The position numbers and the translations under genes were made by a program. A stretch of 64,000 nucleotides of DNA from Ridgeia piscesae (lineage: Eukaryota > Annelida > Polychaeta > Sabellida > Siboglinidae): NCBI GenBank assembly GCA_025642075.2, contig JAODUO010000053.1:1209501-1273500 (forward strand), in the 5' to 3' direction. A model generated the notes under the pieces. It ran no database searches, had not been told where the DNA came from, and was given only the letters and a program-made list of their open reading frames with translations. Every line of letters begins with the position of its first letter. The stretch's first letter is position 1. Shown piece by piece: positions 61,668 to 64,000 of this stretch.

Positions 61668-63590
61668 CTAATTCATCTTCCTCACTCGCTCCTCGAGTTC
61701 CTTGAGTTGACCTGCGACCTCCTCCGGCAGATCCTGGGGCAGTTGTTCGTCAAAGTACTTCTGGATACTCTCGACCTCCCTCTGCCAAAACTCCTTCGGT
61801 AGATCAAACAGCTGCTTCATGTCGACCGAGTCTGTCAACCCGTCTGTATTCAAAGCGCCATCTGCTGGCACGTACCCAATTGCGGATTCCGTTGCCGACT
61901 GCTCGCCTTCCACTCGACGACAGATCCAGTCGAGGACTCGGACGTTCTCCCCGAAACCTGGCCAGATGAAACGGCCTTTGTCATTTTTCCGGAACCAGTT
62001 GATATGGTAGATCTTGGGCAGTTTGACATCGCGTTTCTTTTCCATGCTCAGCCAGTGCTTGAGGTAGTTTCCGAAGTTGTACCCGAAGAACGGTCGCATT
62101 GCAAATGGATCGTGCATGATCACTTTTCCTGTGTGAAAAGCAGAGAATATGAAATGTGATACAAAGTAAAAGTTTTATTTCAGGATGGCAACCATGTCAC
62201 AGGGTATATCGTGACCTTTGATGGGCCATCAAATGGTTAGAGTAGAGATGTTATTTTATTTATACAAGAAGATACATTTATTTATACAAGAAGATACATG
62301 TAACTTGACATGTATTCTTTCATACTGATGTTGATAAATGTTGTTATAACAGTTTTAGACTAACTTAAACTGTTATTTTACAGGGAAAAATGCACTCATG
62401 TTATTTCTTAAATGTCTTGTGAACAAGGTGTTTACCGTTCACCATTTTTTCTTAATTTTGGGACACTGCTGAACCACATGTGATTATCATTTTATAAACT
62501 AACTACATTTGGGACTGGTGCAAAATTTGTCTACAAATCGCAATAAAATTAACGTTCGGAAATGGAACCCAAGCAAATTGTAACAACGTAATATCATGCA
62601 ATATGTATATAACATTAACGACCCGAGTAAGTGTACTGGATACAATAAACAGTTGCATAATACAGCAGGCTATATTAGCTACATAATAAATAAACCTAAA
62701 TGAAGATATTGAATGTGCAACATAAACTAATCAATTAAGTGACTGCAGGTGACCGTGTAGGCTTACCTTTGTGTTCAGCAGCTGCAGTGGCTTCTGAGCG
62801 CATCGACGCCCCCATAAACACGCCATGTCGCCAGTTAAATGCTTCATACACCAATGGGACACCTGAAAATACACAGCACACATAATCTAAATGAACACTG
62901 TCAATTAGGCTATTTCTTTCACATGTTCTGTAGTAACATTTCTCTCTATGTAGATCAATGTACACAGCAATGTTGATAAATGCAGGAAATGTGTAAACTA
63001 AAGAATCTCACAACTTCATGGTGAAGGGGGTTTGTTTGTAACAGAGGGGTGCATAATATGAAAGGTGGGGGAACTCAGATGGAAGGTGGTGTGGGCAGTG
63101 GGTCATGGCCGGTAATGGAAGAAGGATATATAAAGGATTATTGAGGCAAGCCTCTCTCTGGCCTATAGCACTCAGTTGATGATACATGATAACACAATAA
63201 AGACTTCCATTGCAATAAAATCCTAAGAGAGAGCCACCTCAAACTGGCAAACCATTTATAGGTTAACAGGTGTTCTATGTATAGTTATTAATTAATATAA
63301 TGTTCTCAATACAATGTTTTTTTCACAATTTGAAAGTTTCCATCTGAAGCATATAAAATTGCAAACAAACAAACTGGTGAAATTATGATTGCTCTAGTGG
63401 GGGCGTGGTTTCACCGACACATCCAAGAGAGGGCATGGTTTCACCGACACATCCAAGAGAGGGCGTGGTTTCATTGACACACTCACCTTCAGGTCGTCGC
63501 CCTCCAAACAGGATGGCATCGATCTTCACCCCTCGTGGACTCTCCCAGTCAGGATCAATGATGGGGCACTGGGAAGCTGGGGTACAGAAT
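61668..63590 (-). CDS. PCK: Phosphoenolpyruvate carboxykinase (GTP), last three exons; 5' part beyond the right edge or not seen
   Basis: Exons: 63590-63487, 62862-62767, 62128-61668. Phases join. Visible: [32 protein letters not shown], then [31 protein letters not shown], then [40 protein letters not shown] and the C-terminal helix ending VRKMN. These are the C-terminal third of GTP-dependent PEPCK, including nucleotide-binding residues of FxWPGFGEN. The enzyme makes phosphoenolpyruvate from oxaloacetate with GTP (gluconeogenesis). Cytosolic or mitochondrial form cannot be told without the N-terminus. A 30-bp tandem repeat starts six bases beyond the 63487 donor. Confidence 0.93.
63401..63480. 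repeat. 30-bp tandem repeat, 2.7 units, next to a PCK donor
   Basis: Unit GGGCGTGGTTTCACCGACAC plus ATCCAAGAGA. On the minus strand the repeat begins immediately after the intron start GTGAGT of the exon 63590-63487. Confidence 0.93.
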
Positions 63591-64000
63591 CTGGAAGGGG
63601 TAAATTAAAAGCTACAGATTTGTCCGTGCTGATGCTGTGTTTGAAAGATATCTTTTGAACACCTGAGGACTTTTTTTCATATGTGTTGGTAACAATGGTA
63701 ATATAAGAACCAACATTGTGCTTATGTTGTTACCCTGGTACTTAACTTTGCTATAATGATCATATGTTTGTAGCAGTAATTGCAAATTGTATCTGTTGTT
63801 GTTGTTACAGAATTGTCTTATTTGTGGAACAACCATTGTAATAACCAAAGTTTCATTGCAATCAATGCACAAATGTCATTATTACTGTCTTATTGAACAA
63901 CTATCGTAAATGGTACTCCCTCTTGTTACACAACTGTTGTAACTAATGAATCATTATAAAGACTAAACAGTGATTCTGTACATGGAATTTGTTCAACCAT
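63591..64000. other. PCK upstream intron
   Basis: AT-rich sequence with no further PCK exon recognisable before the edge of the window. Confidence 0.6.

Overview
The window is animal nuclear DNA. It carries intron-rich genes with GT-AG junctions, AT-rich introns, many microsatellites, very large minisatellites and decayed non-LTR retrotransposons. The gene set (METTL17, MVD, PRMT7, HMGXB4-like, GEMIN7, PCK) and an RTE-like element fit an invertebrate metazoan, possibly a lophotrochozoan such as a mollusc. The phylum is inference only. There is no prokaryotic or viral gene system here.

Layout. 1-3.5 kb (minus): the first five coding exons of METTL17, cut by the left edge. It lies head to head with MVD (plus, 3.9-15.7 kb, complete in 12 exons), with 360 bp between the two ATGs. 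MVD converges on PRMT7 (minus, 30.2-16.5 kb, complete in 14 exons). On the other side of the PRMT7 start, an HMGXB4-like gene (plus, 31.8-35.2 kb) has a stop codon in place of the HMG-box tryptophan. From 35.5 to 38.5 kb there are exon-like pieces I cannot name. From 40 to 46.5 kb (minus) lie exons of an unidentified coiled-coil protein, interleaved with tandem arrays and two LINE fragments. From 46.5 to 54.0 kb is one 43-bp satellite-like array of about 175 units. From 54.0 to 58.4 kb is a damaged RTE-type retrotransposon between two near-identical 270-bp direct copies. GEMIN7 (plus, 59.3 kb) is in one coding exon, and the last three exons of PCK (minus, 61.7-63.6 kb) close the window. The genes do not form a pathway; they are ordinary neighbours (mitoribosome assembly, mevalonate pathway, arginine methylation, SMN complex, gluconeogenesis).

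Most striking pattern. Several long minisatellites are built from, or abut, splice junctions. A 51-bp array repeats the MVD exon-10 end with its donor, staying in frame for 24 units. A 21-bp array repeats the MVD exon-8 acceptor and begins with a decayed copy of the start of exon 8. An exon of the coiled-coil gene is flanked by an acceptor-side 43-bp array and a donor-side 21-bp array. Smaller arrays sit at a PCK donor and in a PRMT7 intron. This would give the affected introns dozens of identical competing splice sites.
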